A stretch of DNA of 64,000 nucleotides from Kitasatospora aureofaciens (lineage in GTDB: Bacteria > Actinomycetota > Actinomycetes > Streptomycetales > Streptomycetaceae). The position numbers and the translations under genes were made by a program. Each line of letters begins with the position of its first letter. Positions within the stretch are counted from its first letter, which is position 1. The notes beneath the pieces are model-generated. The model worked only from the letters and a program-made list of their open reading frames with translations. It did not search any database and was not told the DNA's origin. Where the stretch lies: NCBI GenBank assembly GCA_000720845.1, contig JODU01000010.1, positions 124,001 to 188,000 of the forward strand. The letters run 5' to 3'. This document shows positions 24,610 through 33,305 of the stretch, one piece after another.

Positions 24610-25809
24610 GTGACCGAGAAGGCCGACCTTCAGCCCATCCTCGACCGCGCCGCCGCCGGTGGGCGGATCACCCCCGAAGAGGCGCTCGTCCTCTATCGCG
24701 ACGCCCCGCTGCACGCGCTGGGCGCCGCCGCCGACGCCGTACGCAGGCGCCGGTACGCGGGTACGGAGCACATCGCGACGTACATCATCGAGCGCAACAT
24801 CAACTACACGAACGTGTGCGTCACGGCGTGCAAGTTCTGCGCCTTCTACGCGGCCCCCAAGGACACCAAGAAGGGCTGGACCCGCGACCTCGACGACATC
24901 CTGCGCCGCTGCGCGGAGACGGTCGAGCTGGGCGGCACGCAGATCATGTTCCAGGGCGGCCACCACCCGGACTACGGCGTCGAGTACTACGAGAAGCACT
25001 TCGCCGCCATCAAGAAGGAGTTCCCCCAGCTCGTCATCCACAGCCTGGGGGCGAGCGAGGTCGAGCACATGGCGCGGATCTCGGGTGTCCCGGTCGAGGA
25101 GGCCATCACCCGCATCCACGCCGCCGGGCTCGACTCCTTCGCCGGCGCCGGCGCGGAACTGCTCCCCGAGCGGCCGCGCAAGGCGATCGCGCCGCTGAAG
25201 GAGTCCGGCGAGCGCTGGCTGGAGATCATGGAGATCGCGCACGGGCTGGGCGTCGAGTCGACGTCCACCATGCTGATGGGCACCGGCGAGACCAACGCCG
25301 AGCGCATCGAGCACCTGCGCATGATCCGGGACGTGCAGGACCGCACCGGTGGCTTCCGCGCCTTCATCCCGTACACCTACCAGCCCGAGAACAACCACCT
25401 GAAGGGCCGCACCCAGGCCACGCTCTTCGAGTACCTGCGGATGATCGCCATCGCCCGCGTGTTCCTCGACAACGTCGCCCACATCCAGGGCTCCTGGCTG
25501 ACCACCGGCAAGGAGGTCGGCCAGCTCTCCCTGCACTACGGCGCGGACGACCTCGGTTCGATCATGCTGGAGGAGAACGTCGTGTCCTCGGCCGGCGCCA
25601 AGCACCGCTCCAACCGGCTGGAGATCATCGACCTGATCCGCAAGGCGGGACGCGTCCCGGCGCAGCGGGCCACGACGTACGAGCACCTCGTCGTGCACGA
25701 CGACCCGGCGAACGACCCCGTCGACGAGCGCGTCGTCTCCCACATCTCGTCCACGGCGATCGAGGGCGGTACGGCGCACCCCGAGCTGAAGCTGCTCGCC
25801 TCCAACTGA
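24610..25809 (+). CDS. mqnC: Cyclic dehypoxanthinyl futalosine synthase
   Basis: The 399-residue radical SAM enzyme closes dehypoxanthinyl futalosine to its cyclic form in the futalosine route to menaquinone. The cluster motif is CVTACKFC (C-x3-C-x2-C, about residues 71-78), followed by GGT/GGHHPD and the substrate-pocket segments HSLGASEVEHMA and GAGAELLPERPR typical of MqnC. The length is normal for the family. GTG 24610 has AAGGGA upstream. Other futalosine genes (mqnA, B, D) are not in the window, but the methyltransferase that finishes menaquinone is 5.7 kb downstream. Confidence 0.95.
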   Translation: MTEKADLQPILDRAAAGGRITPEEALVLYRDAPLHALGAAADAVRRRRYAGTEHIATYIIERNINYTNVCVTACKFCAFYAAPKDTKKGWTRDLDDILRRCAETVELGGTQIMFQGGHHPDYGVEYYEKHFAAIKKEFPQLVIHSLGASEVEHMARISGVPVEEAITRIHAAGLDSFAGAGAELLPERPRKAIAPLKESGERWLEIMEIAHGLGVESTSTMLMGTGETNAERIEHLRMIRDVQDRTGGFRAFIPYTYQPENNHLKGRTQATLFEYLRMIAIARVFLDNVAHIQGSWLTTGKEVGQLSLHYGADDLGSIMLEENVVSSAGAKHRSNRLEIIDLIRKAGRVPAQRATTYEHLVVHDDPANDPVDERVVSHISSTAIEGGTAHPELKLLASN

Positions 25810-25816
25810 CGCCGCC

Positions 25817-26416
25817 GTGCTGACGATCCATGTCGCCGAAGCCTCGCCCGAGGCGGCCGTCGTGGTCGACGGCGCGCAGCTCGCCGCCGTCGGCCCCTAC
25901 GAGGCACTGGCCGCCGACCACCCGCGGGCACGGGTGCGCCGGTGGCCCGGACTCATGACGCCCGGACTGCTCAACCCCTACGGTCCGGAACTGCTGGAAC
26001 AGGCCTACCACCCCGACCCGCGCGAAGCGGACCGGCTCGGTACCGAGCCGGTCCTCGGGAAGCGCGCGCTCGCACTTCTCGCCGCCGACCCGTCCGCGCG
26101 GGGCGCCAGCGCGCGCCGAGGGGTACAGCGCCTGCTGGCGCACGGCACGGTCGCCGTCGCCGGAGAGCTGCGCAGTCGCGCGGCCCTGGACGCGGTGCGC
26201 GGAGCGGGGCTCGCCGTGGCGGCGCGTCCGCCCACCCTGCCCGGGCCCGCATCCTTGTCGCCGGTGCCGCTGGTGCTGCTTCCCGCGCTCGCTGCCGGGA
26301 ACCCCGCACGGTTCGCGGTGTTCGACGTACCCGACCGGGCCGCGCTCGTGCGTCAGGGCGCGTCCACGTGCGTGGCCACCGTCGTGGGCGGCCGTCTGGT
26401 ATACCGGGGGCGCTGA
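25817..26416 (+). CDS. Imidazolonepropionase-like protein beside mqnC
   Basis: The 199-residue product has the beta-strand start of the amidohydrolase composite domain (VVVDGAQLAAVGPYEAL), a PGLMTPGLLNPYGPE segment where amidohydrolases have their first metal-binding HxH, and a strand pair at the end (VATVVGGRLVYRGR). The histidines of the metal site are missing and the TIM-barrel core is greatly shortened, so it is unlikely to be an active hydrolase of the usual kind. It starts 7 bases after mqnC at GTG 25817, so co-expression with menaquinone synthesis is likely; the function is unknown. Confidence 0.7.
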   Translation: MLTIHVAEASPEAAVVVDGAQLAAVGPYEALAADHPRARVRRWPGLMTPGLLNPYGPELLEQAYHPDPREADRLGTEPVLGKRALALLAADPSARGASARRGVQRLLAHGTVAVAGELRSRAALDAVRGAGLAVAARPPTLPGPASLSPVPLVLLPALAAGNPARFAVFDVPDRAALVRQGASTCVATVVGGRLVYRGR

Positions 26417-26447
26417 CCGCGCGGTCCCGCGGGCCCGTCCGAGGGGC

Positions 26448-27470
26448 CTACGCGCCGAACGCCGTACCGAACGCCCCGTCCTCCTGCTCCACGCCGCTGC
26501 ACGTGGTGAGCGCGTCGGTGGCCGACGCGTCCGCGCCACACCGCTGGTCGCGGAAGGCCGCCCACATCGACACCCAGGCGACGCCCTTCTCCTCGGCGAA
26601 GGCCCGGACCACGGCCGCGTCCGCGAGCGTGAACGTCTCACCGGTGACGTCGTTGACGCCCAGCATCGAGGTGAGCGCCATGCCCCGCCAGGCGTCCGCG
26701 TCGGAGGTGCCGAAGACCTTCCGCAGCTGGCTGTGCGCGGCCTTCGCCGAGGCGAGGGCGTAGTCACCCATGTCGTCGGTGTACGACTCGCCGTAGTTCA
26801 TGGTCATGAGGTTGACCGCGGAGACCCGTACGCCGTGGTCGTTGGCCGACGCGAGCAGCGCCAGACCGCCGCCGTCCAGGCCCGAGGGCATCACCGGGAG
26901 GGTGAAGGAGACCTCCAGGCCGCTCCGTTCCTCCTGGAGCAGCGCGATCGCCTCCGAGCGCAGCGTGACGGAGTCGGCGTCGGCCAGCTCGTCGCCCTCG
27001 ACGTCGAAGTCCGCCTGTGTGGACCCGGCGGCGTCCAGGGCCGCGCCGTACGCCGCCGCCAGCGCCGAGGCGCTGTCGCAGGCCGCCGCCAGCTCCGTGC
27101 CGGACGCGCCGCCGAAGGAGACGCGGACTGTGGCGCCCGACTCCTTCAGCTTCTCGACGCGGGAGGCGACGGAGGCGTCGTCGATGTCCTGTACGCCGTT
27201 CCAGCGGGGGACGCAGTCGTCGCCGGACGCGATGACGAACGCCAGGTTGTACGCCGTGGGGGAGCCCGCCGTGTCGGTGGCGGAGGCGGTGGTGGCACTG
27301 ACGTAGGGGGCGTAGCCGGTGGCCGGCGTGGATGACGCGGACGGAGCGGACGGCGCGGTGGGGGTCGCGGGTGCTGCCGGGTCGGTGGTGCCGTCCTGTC
27401 CGGCGCAGCCCGCGGCGGCCAGGGCGAACAACAGGGCGCACCCGGCTGCCGCGTTCCGGTGAACCCTCAT
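26448..27470 (-). CDS. GH18-like chitinase-family lipoprotein
   Basis: The 340-residue product has a lipobox (LAAAGC) followed by a disordered Thr/Pro/Ser linker (about 22-55) and a glycoside hydrolase 18-like barrel. It shows VRVSFGGASG (the SxGG strand) and, at the active site, TQADFDVEGDEL: the D-x-D-x-E core is kept, with the catalytic glutamate, but the first Asp of DxxDxDxE is Thr. LMTMNYGES gives the M-x-Y strand. Such proteins act on chitin or related GlcNAc polymers outside the cell. ATG 27470 is chosen for the signal sequence start. It is convergent with the mqnC neighbour. Confidence 0.8.
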   Translation of the reverse strand: MRVHRNAAAGCALLFALAAAGCAGQDGTTDPAAPATPTAPSAPSASSTPATGYAPYVSATTASATDTAGSPTAYNLAFVIASGDDCVPRWNGVQDIDDASVASRVEKLKESGATVRVSFGGASGTELAAACDSASALAAAYGAALDAAGSTQADFDVEGDELADADSVTLRSEAIALLQEERSGLEVSFTLPVMPSGLDGGGLALLASANDHGVRVSAVNLMTMNYGESYTDDMGDYALASAKAAHSQLRKVFGTSDADAWRGMALTSMLGVNDVTGETFTLADAAVVRAFAEEKGVAWVSMWAAFRDQRCGADASATDALTTCSGVEQEDGAFGTAFGA

Positions 27471-27664
27471 GAGCGCACACTCCCGTTCTCGTCCGTTGTC
27501 GGCGTCGGACAAGTGAAGGTGGCACGCGTTCCTGGGTCTTCGCTGAGGAAAGGGCGCGGTTCGGCGCCATCTCCCAGGAAACGGACAGGATGGGTCGCTT
27601 TTCACCGGGACCTCTCAAGAACTTGCCAGTCGACGACAGGCAAGGCTCCCTAACGTCCGGGGGC

Positions 27665-28102
27665 ATGCACTCCGAGCCTGCCTACCCACCCCGCGCCGCA
27701 TCCCGCGCCGCATCCCGCGCCGCCACGCGCGGTCGCCGCCGCACAAGCGACGACGGAGCCGCCGAGGGGCCCGTGTTCGTCGACAGCACCGGGCGCCGGG
27801 CCCGGCTGCTGCGCCGGCTGGGCCTGCTGGTGGGGGCCGTGTGCGTCGGCTACACGGCCGTCCTGGGCCTGGCCTTCATGGGCGTCGGCATCTCGGTCAA
27901 CCCGTCCTCGCTGCTGCCCTTCGGTGGTGGCGGTGGTGGTGGTGGTGGCGGACCGGAGGGCGGTCAGGGCCCCGGCGGCGGCACGCGTCCACAGGGCGGC
28001 GCCGCTCCCACCGGTGCCCCGCCGAGCACCGGACCCTCCGCCGCCCCCAGCGCGGTCACCGGCACCGCCGCCACCGCTCCCACCGCCGCCCGCACCGACT
28101 GA
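27665..28102 (+). CDS. Single-span membrane protein with poly-glycine tract
   Basis: The 145-residue product has a basic cytoplasmic start (Arg-rich), one membrane segment (about residues 42-68: LLVGAVCVGYTAVLGLAFMGVG), then a run of about ten glycines and a Pro/Ala/Thr-rich disordered tail outside. No domain is recognised. The spacing of 18 bases to the deacetylase-glycosyltransferase gene suggests one operon, in which this protein may be a small accessory subunit of polysaccharide synthesis. The ATG at 27665 has only a weak GGGGG site; the sequence before it looks non-coding. Confidence 0.6.
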   Translation: MHSEPAYPPRAASRAASRAATRGRRRTSDDGAAEGPVFVDSTGRRARLLRRLGLLVGAVCVGYTAVLGLAFMGVGISVNPSSLLPFGGGGGGGGGGPEGGQGPGGGTRPQGGAAPTGAPPSTGPSAAPSAVTGTAATAPTAARTD

Positions 28103-28120
28103 CCGGACGCCCCCACCCTC

Positions 28121-30385
28121 ATGACCACGCCCAGCACACCCCCCGCCCCGCCCGCACGGGGCCGCCGCCGCGCCCCCTCCCGCATGGAACGCGCCGCGGG
28201 CCGGGCCGCCGCACTGCAACGCCCCCGCGTCCTCCTCGCCCTGCTCCTCCTGCTCGCGCTGACCTGCGTGATGCTCCTCGACGGCTACCTGCGCGCGGAG
28301 GTCGGCGGCGACCAGCGCGTCCGTACCGGGGCCTCGGCGAGCGACGTCCCCGACGACGTACTGGACGGCGGGCCGATCCTGTCCTTCCCTGGCGGACAGG
28401 CCACCACCGTCTCCGTCCCGGACAAGACGATCGTGCTGACCTTCGACGACGGCCCGGACCCCACCTGGACGCCGCAGGTGCTGGAGATCCTGGAGAAGTA
28501 CGACGTGCCCGGCACCTTCTTCCTGGTCGGCTCGATGGTCGCGCGCCACCCGGGCATCGTGCGGGACCTGGTCGAGCAGGGCAACGAGGTGGGCGTCCAC
28601 ACCTTCACCCACGTCGACCTCTCCTACCAGAGCCAGGCCCGCGTCACCCGCGAGATCGAGCAGACCCAGCTGGCCCTCGCGGGCGCGGCCGGCATCACCA
28701 CCACGCTGTTCCGGGCGCCGTACTCCTCCCAGACGGACGCCATCGACAACTACAGCTGGCCGGTCTACGAAAGCCTCGGCGAGGACGGCTACACCAGCGT
28801 CTTCATCGACACGGACAGCGACGACTGGAAGCGGCCCGGCGTCTCGAAGATCGTCGAGTGGGCGACGCCGGAGGACGACGAGGGCGCGTCCGTCCTCTTC
28901 CACGACGCCGGGGGCGAGCGGTCGCAGACGATCGAGGCGCTGCCGAAGTACATCGAGAAGATGAAGGCGAAGGGCTACACCTTCACCACCGTCAGCGGCG
29001 TCATGGCCGATCAGGCCGGTCAGCGGCCCACGGGCGGGCCCTCCGCCGCGGCCCCGGACGCGACGGGTTCCGGCGAGGGCCTCCAGGCCGCCCACCACGA
29101 CGCCACCGGAGCCACCCTCTACGAGGGCAAGGCGCTCGTCGCCGCCGTCGCGGTCGCCGAGTGGACGGTCCCGGCGCTGTCGGCCGGGCTGGTGATTGTG
29201 GGTGTGGCCGTCATGGGCCGGTTCGCGATGATGCTGGTCCTCGCCCGCCGCCACCACAGACAGCGCAACCGACGCCGGTTCGGCTGGGGTCCGCCGGTGA
29301 CCGGGCCGGTGAGCGTGATCGTCCCGGCGTACAACGAGAAGGAGTGCATCGAGGCCACCCTGAGGTCCCTGGCGCGCAGTACGCATCCCGTCGAGATCAT
29401 CGTCGTGGACGACGGGTCGACGGACGGCACGGCGGAGATCGCCGAGTCCCTGGGGCTGCCGGGCGTCCGCGTCGTGCGGCAGGCCAACGCGGGCAAGCCC
29501 GCCGCCCTCAACAACGGCGTCCGGCAGGCCCGGTACGACATCGTCGTGATGATGGACGGCGACACCGTCTTCGAGCCCGACACCGTACGGCACCTGGTGC
29601 AGCCCTTCGCCGACCCCTCCGTCGGCGCGGTCGCGGGCAACGCCAAGGTCGGCAACCGGCGCACCCTCATCGGCGCCTGGCAGCACATCGAGTACGTGAT
29701 GGGCTTCAACCTCGACCGGCGCATGTACGACCTGCTGCGCTGCATGCCGACCATCCCGGGCGCGATCGGCGCGTTCCGGCGCGAGGCGGTCCTCCAGGTC
29801 GGCGGCATGAGCGACGACACCCTCGCCGAGGACACCGACATCACCATCGCCCTGCACCGCGCGGGATGGCGGGTGGTCTACGAGGAGCACGCCCGCGCCT
29901 GGACGGAGGCGCCGGGGTCGCTCGGGCAGCTCTGGTCGCAGCGCTACCGCTGGTCGTACGGCACGATGCAGGCGCTGTGGAAGCACCGCCGCTCGCTGAC
30001 GGACAAGGGGCCCTCGGGCCGCTTCGGGCGGGTCGGGATGCCGCTGGTGGTGCTCTTCCAGGTGGTCACGCCGGTCTTCGCGCCGCTCATCGACGTGTTC
30101 ACCGTCTACTCGATGGTCTTCGTCGACTTCCGCGCCGCGCTCCTGGCGTGGCTCGCGGTGCTGGGCGTGCAGCTGGTGTGCGCGGCGTACGCCTTCCGGC
30201 TCGACCGGGAGAAGTACCGGTATCTGCTGATGCTGCCGCTCCAGCAGCTGGCCTACCGGCAGATGATGTACCTCGTCCTCATCCACTCCTGCGTCACCGC
30301 GCTGACCGGCGGGCGGCTGCGCTGGCAGAAGCTGAAACGGACGGGCGAGGTCGGGACCCCGGCGGGGCCCACGGGGACGGGCTGA
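28121..30385 (+). CDS. Polysaccharide deacetylase-glycosyltransferase fusion
   Basis: The 754-residue protein fuses two enzymes. After an N-terminal membrane anchor (about 38-55), residues 95-290 form a NodB-type deacetylase with TFDDGPDP (catalytic and metal Asp), HTFTH (metal His pair) and RAPYSS. Membrane segments near 340-375 lead to a GT2 glycosyltransferase (about 395-620) with DDGSTDGT, MDGDT, the acceptor motif EDTD and the processive-enzyme signature QRYRW, then further membrane segments. This is the PgaB/PgaC combination in one chain, as in Streptomyces MatB, and suggests synthesis and partial deacetylation of a poly-GlcNAc-like exopolymer. It overlaps the acyltransferase gene by one base (TGATG). 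Confidence 0.88.
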   Translation: MTTPSTPPAPPARGRRRAPSRMERAAGRAAALQRPRVLLALLLLLALTCVMLLDGYLRAEVGGDQRVRTGASASDVPDDVLDGGPILSFPGGQATTVSVPDKTIVLTFDDGPDPTWTPQVLEILEKYDVPGTFFLVGSMVARHPGIVRDLVEQGNEVGVHTFTHVDLSYQSQARVTREIEQTQLALAGAAGITTTLFRAPYSSQTDAIDNYSWPVYESLGEDGYTSVFIDTDSDDWKRPGVSKIVEWATPEDDEGASVLFHDAGGERSQTIEALPKYIEKMKAKGYTFTTVSGVMADQAGQRPTGGPSAAAPDATGSGEGLQAAHHDATGATLYEGKALVAAVAVAEWTVPALSAGLVIVGVAVMGRFAMMLVLARRHHRQRNRRRFGWGPPVTGPVSVIVPAYNEKECIEATLRSLARSTHPVEIIVVDDGSTDGTAEIAESLGLPGVRVVRQANAGKPAALNNGVRQARYDIVVMMDGDTVFEPDTVRHLVQPFADPSVGAVAGNAKVGNRRTLIGAWQHIEYVMGFNLDRRMYDLLRCMPTIPGAIGAFRREAVLQVGGMSDDTLAEDTDITIALHRAGWRVVYEEHARAWTEAPGSLGQLWSQRYRWSYGTMQALWKHRRSLTDKGPSGRFGRVGMPLVVLFQVVTPVFAPLIDVFTVYSMVFVDFRAALLAWLAVLGVQLVCAAYAFRLDREKYRYLLMLPLQQLAYRQMMYLVLIHSCVTALTGGRLRWQKLKRTGEVGTPAGPTGTG

Positions 30386-31479
30386 TGGGGGCGCACGGCA
30401 AGGGCGCCGCGCGCACCGTGCCGGCCGTGCGCGCCGACGGTGGTGCCCCGGCGCGGGACCGGTATTTCGACACCCTGCGCGCCCTCGCCCTGGTCCGGGT
30501 CGTCGCGTACCACGCCTTCGGCTGGCCCTGGGCCGGGCTGCTCTTCCCTTCCATGGGGATCATGTTCGGCCTGGCCGGCACCCTGATGGCCCGCTCGCTC
30601 CAGCGGCCCGCCGCGGGGGTGCTCCGGAGCCGGCTGCGCCGCCTGCTGCCGCCGTTCTGGTGCTGGGGCCTCTTCGTGGTGGGCGCGATGCTGGCGCGCG
30701 GCTGGATGCCGGGGTGGCAGATCGTCTACTGGGTGGTGCCGCTCGGCGACCCGCCGGGCAGCGCGTGGGGCGAGCAGGCCTGGGAGATCCTCTGGTACCT
30801 CAGGACGTATCTGTGGTTCGTGCTGCTCTCCCCGCTGCTGCTGCGGGTCTTCCGGCTCGCGCCCGTGCCGGTGCTGCTGCTGTCCCTGGCACCGGTCGTG
30901 GCGTTCCGGTTCCTGTGGCAGCCGCCGGACAACCGCTTCGGGACCGGGCTGCTCGACCTGGCGACGTACCTCTTCTGCTGGGTCCTCGGCTTCGCCCACC
31001 GCGACGGGGTGCTGGCCCGTCTGAGGCCGGTCGCCGTCGTCGTCCTGTCGCTCGCCGCCCTCGCCTGCGGCGCCTGGTACGCCTTCGCGCACCAGGGTGA
31101 GTACGGCACGTACGACCTGGACGACATCCCGTTGGCGCAGGCCTTCTGGTCGGCCGGGTTCGTGACGCTGCTGATGTACGCGAAGGCCCGGCTCGGGACC
31201 GACTTCTCGGGACTGGCCGGGCTGCGGCGGCTGGACCGGCTGGTGTGGATGTTCAACGCCCGCGCGGTGACGGTCTACCTCTGGCACGAGCTGGCCCTGG
31301 TCCTGGCCGTGCCGCTGATCGACCGGCTCTGGGACGTGCCGGCCTTCGAGGCGTACCTGCCGCTGGGGAGCCAGTGGTTCCTGCTGGCGGTGGGCTGGGT
31401 CCTGATCGCGGTGTCCGTGCTGCTGTTCGGGTGGGTGGAGGACGTCGCCGCGCGGAGGAGGCCGCGGCTGCTGCCGTGA
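30385..31479 (+). CDS. Acyltransferase 3-family membrane protein
   Basis: The 364-residue product has about ten membrane segments. It opens with the acyltransferase-3 signature RYFDTLRALALVRVVAYH, which supplies the conserved Arg and His, and later has RRLLPPFW and WLWHELAL-like segments (VTVYLWHELAL). Members transfer acetyl or succinyl groups to extracytoplasmic sugars. It is translationally coupled to the deacetylase-glycosyltransferase, so it probably modifies the same polymer. The substrate is not evident. Confidence 0.85.
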   Translation: MGAHGKGAARTVPAVRADGGAPARDRYFDTLRALALVRVVAYHAFGWPWAGLLFPSMGIMFGLAGTLMARSLQRPAAGVLRSRLRRLLPPFWCWGLFVVGAMLARGWMPGWQIVYWVVPLGDPPGSAWGEQAWEILWYLRTYLWFVLLSPLLLRVFRLAPVPVLLLSLAPVVAFRFLWQPPDNRFGTGLLDLATYLFCWVLGFAHRDGVLARLRPVAVVVLSLAALACGAWYAFAHQGEYGTYDLDDIPLAQAFWSAGFVTLLMYAKARLGTDFSGLAGLRRLDRLVWMFNARAVTVYLWHELALVLAVPLIDRLWDVPAFEAYLPLGSQWFLLAVGWVLIAVSVLLFGWVEDVAARRRPRLLP

Positions 31480-31548
31480 GCCGGTGCCGCCGCCGTGGGC
31501 CGGGGGCTGCGGCGCGGGCGCGCACCACGGTGCTGCAACAATGGGCCC

Positions 31549-32244
31549 GTGACCCGCGCTTCCCTGAACAAGCAGCCGCACGAAGTCGCCTCGATGTTCG
31601 ACCACGTCGCGGAACGGTACGACCTGACGAACGCCGTGCTCTCGCTCGGCCAGGACCGGGCGTGGCGCAAGGCGGTCGCCAGAGCCGTCGACGCCCGCCC
31701 GGCGCAGAAGGTCCTGGACCTCGCGGCCGGCACGGCGACCTCCTCCCTGCCCTTCGCCCGCACCGGCGCCTACGTCGTCCCCTGTGACTTCTCCCAGGGC
31801 ATGCTCCAGGTCGGCAAGGAACGGCACTCCTGGCTGCCGTTCACCGCGGGCGACGCGACGCGGCTGCCGTTCAAGGACGACGTCTTCGACGCCGTCACCA
31901 TCTCCTTCGGGCTGCGCAACGTGCAGGACACGGACGCCGCGCTGCGCGAGATGTACCGGGTGACGCGGCCCGGCGGCCGGGTCGTCATCTGCGAGTTCTC
32001 GCACCCGACCTGGGCGCCGTTCCGCACCGTCTACACCGAGTACCTGATGCGCGCCCTGCCGCCGGTCGCCCGCGCGGTGTCGTCCAACCCCGACGCGTAC
32101 GTCTACCTCGCCGAGTCCATCCGGGCCTGGCCCGACCAGCCGGCGCTCGCCGAGCGGCTCGGCAAGGCCGGCTGGTCCAAGGTGGCCTGGCGCAACCTGA
32201 CGGGCGGCGTGGTGACGCTGCACCGCGGCTTCAAGGCGAGCTGA
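31549..32244 (+). CDS. menG: Demethylmenaquinone methyltransferase
   Basis: The 231-residue class I methyltransferase of the UbiE/MenG family adds the last methyl group to demethylmenaquinone using SAM. Motifs are [20 protein letters not shown] at the start, motif [16 protein letters not shown], then [15 protein letters not shown] and the C-terminal [17 protein letters not shown] 31549 is chosen by alignment to the family start ([13 protein letters not shown]); no strong ribosome site is visible. It overlaps the convergent PASTA gene by 14 bases. Confidence 0.93.
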   Translation: MTRASLNKQPHEVASMFDHVAERYDLTNAVLSLGQDRAWRKAVARAVDARPAQKVLDLAAGTATSSLPFARTGAYVVPCDFSQGMLQVGKERHSWLPFTAGDATRLPFKDDVFDAVTISFGLRNVQDTDAALREMYRVTRPGGRVVICEFSHPTWAPFRTVYTEYLMRALPPVARAVSSNPDAYVYLAESIRAWPDQPALAERLGKAGWSKVAWRNLTGGVVTLHRGFKAS

Positions 32245-32587
32245 GCGCGGCGCGGCAGGTCGGTGGTTCGGCCGGCTCCGCCAGTTCCCGGCGGAGCCCA
32301 CCCAGGGGCGGGTGCGGCACGCGCGGCTCACGGCTGCCCCCGCCGCCCTCGCCCTCCCCGAAGTCGAACCACACGTACACCGTCGACTCCCGCGCCACCT
32401 GCGCACCGGGCCGCGGGTACTGGCGTACGACGTGGTCGACGACGGCGGTCCGGAGATCGGGCCGGTCCGGCGCGGTCAGGAGCAGGCCCTGCGCGCGGGC
32501 GGCCTCGTGCGCGTCCACGGCCGTCAGACCGACCAGGCGCGGTACGCGGACGTCACGGTTCTCGGGGTTCTCGGATACCAGGCGCAC
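32231..32587 (-). CDS. Single-PASTA-domain protein
   Basis: The 118-residue product has one PASTA domain (about residues 13-72: [21 protein letters not shown], then [16 protein letters not shown] and STVYVWF). It then has a Glu/Gly linker and a proline-rich tail. PASTA domains usually bind peptidoglycan or lipid II on the outside of Ser/Thr kinases and penicillin-binding proteins, but here there is no signal peptide or membrane segment, so it is either cytoplasmic or exported in an unrecognised way. GTG 32587 has GGGGGTGA at a good distance; GTG 32596 is an alternative. Confidence 0.75.
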   Translation of the reverse strand: MRLVSENPENRDVRVPRLVGLTAVDAHEAARAQGLLLTAPDRPDLRTAVVDHVVRQYPRPGAQVARESTVYVWFDFGEGEGGGGSREPRVPHPPLGGLRRELAEPAEPPTCRAALSSP

Positions 32588-32680
32588 GGACGTCACCCCC
32601 AGCGGTACCCGGCACAGTAGCCCCGCCGCGCACCGCCCGGAAGCGTCAAGTGGCTGACTGTGACAGTTCGTTACTCTGCG

Positions 32681-33208
32681 TCACGCTCGTCCGTGCTGCG
32701 GGTGCAGGGCGAGGCGGTAGCAGTGCCCCCGCTGCTCGGAGGACGGGATCGTGAAGACCTCGGCGAGCCGCATGCCCAGCCGCTCCGTGACCGCGATGGA
32801 CCGGGTGTTGCGCGCGTTGACCATCGCGACCACCTCCGCGACCCCCGCGCCGCGCACCCGCTCCAGCGTCTGCCGGGCGGCCGCCGTGACGTACCCCTTG
32901 CCCCAGTGCGCCCGCCCGAGCCGCCAGCCGATCTCGATCGCGCCCTTGGGGCCCCAGTCGCCCGGCCACGGCTGGGCGCCGGTGAACCCCATGACCCGGT
33001 CGGACTCGTCCACCATGGTCCACAGGCAGAAGCCGTGCTCGGCGTCGTGCCGGCGTTGGCGGGCGGTCAGCTCCTCGTAGACGGACAGCTCCGCCGGCCT
33101 CCCGCCGTGGAACTCCATGACGTCCGGGTCGTCGAAGACCCGGTGCCAGGCGACGGCGTCCTCGTCGGTGGGGACGCGCAGCCGTACAACGGGGAGAGGT
33201 CGCTTCAC
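32681..33208 (-). CDS. GNAT-family N-acetyltransferase (RimJ/RimL-type)
   Basis: The 175-residue product has the fold and motifs of Acetyltransf_3 proteins: RLRVPTDEDAVAWHRVFDDPDV at the start, IEIGWRLGRAHWGKGYVTAAAR as the acetyl-CoA loop (motif A) and NARNTRSIAVTERLGM as motif B. The substrate is unknown; relatives acetylate ribosomal protein N-termini, antibiotics or metabolites. GTG 33208 has GAAGGG upstream and fits the family start. It is divergent from the geranylgeranyl-reductase-like gene. Confidence 0.85.
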   Translation of the reverse strand: MKRPLPVVRLRVPTDEDAVAWHRVFDDPDVMEFHGGRPAELSVYEELTARQRRHDAEHGFCLWTMVDESDRVMGFTGAQPWPGDWGPKGAIEIGWRLGRAHWGKGYVTAAARQTLERVRGAGVAEVVAMVNARNTRSIAVTERLGMRLAEVFTIPSSEQRGHCYRLALHPQHGRA

Positions 33209-33305
33209 TGGGCAGCCCTTCAGCCGGGTGGTCGGTGACGCTGAATAGACTGCCCATGACCAGTGCCGGTCGGCACGCAGATTCCGAACTTGGGGAGATC
33301 CCGCC

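Noticed and set aside
27650..30286. 878-residue minus-strand open frame
   Set aside because: Antisense to the deacetylase-glycosyltransferase, whose motifs are clear.
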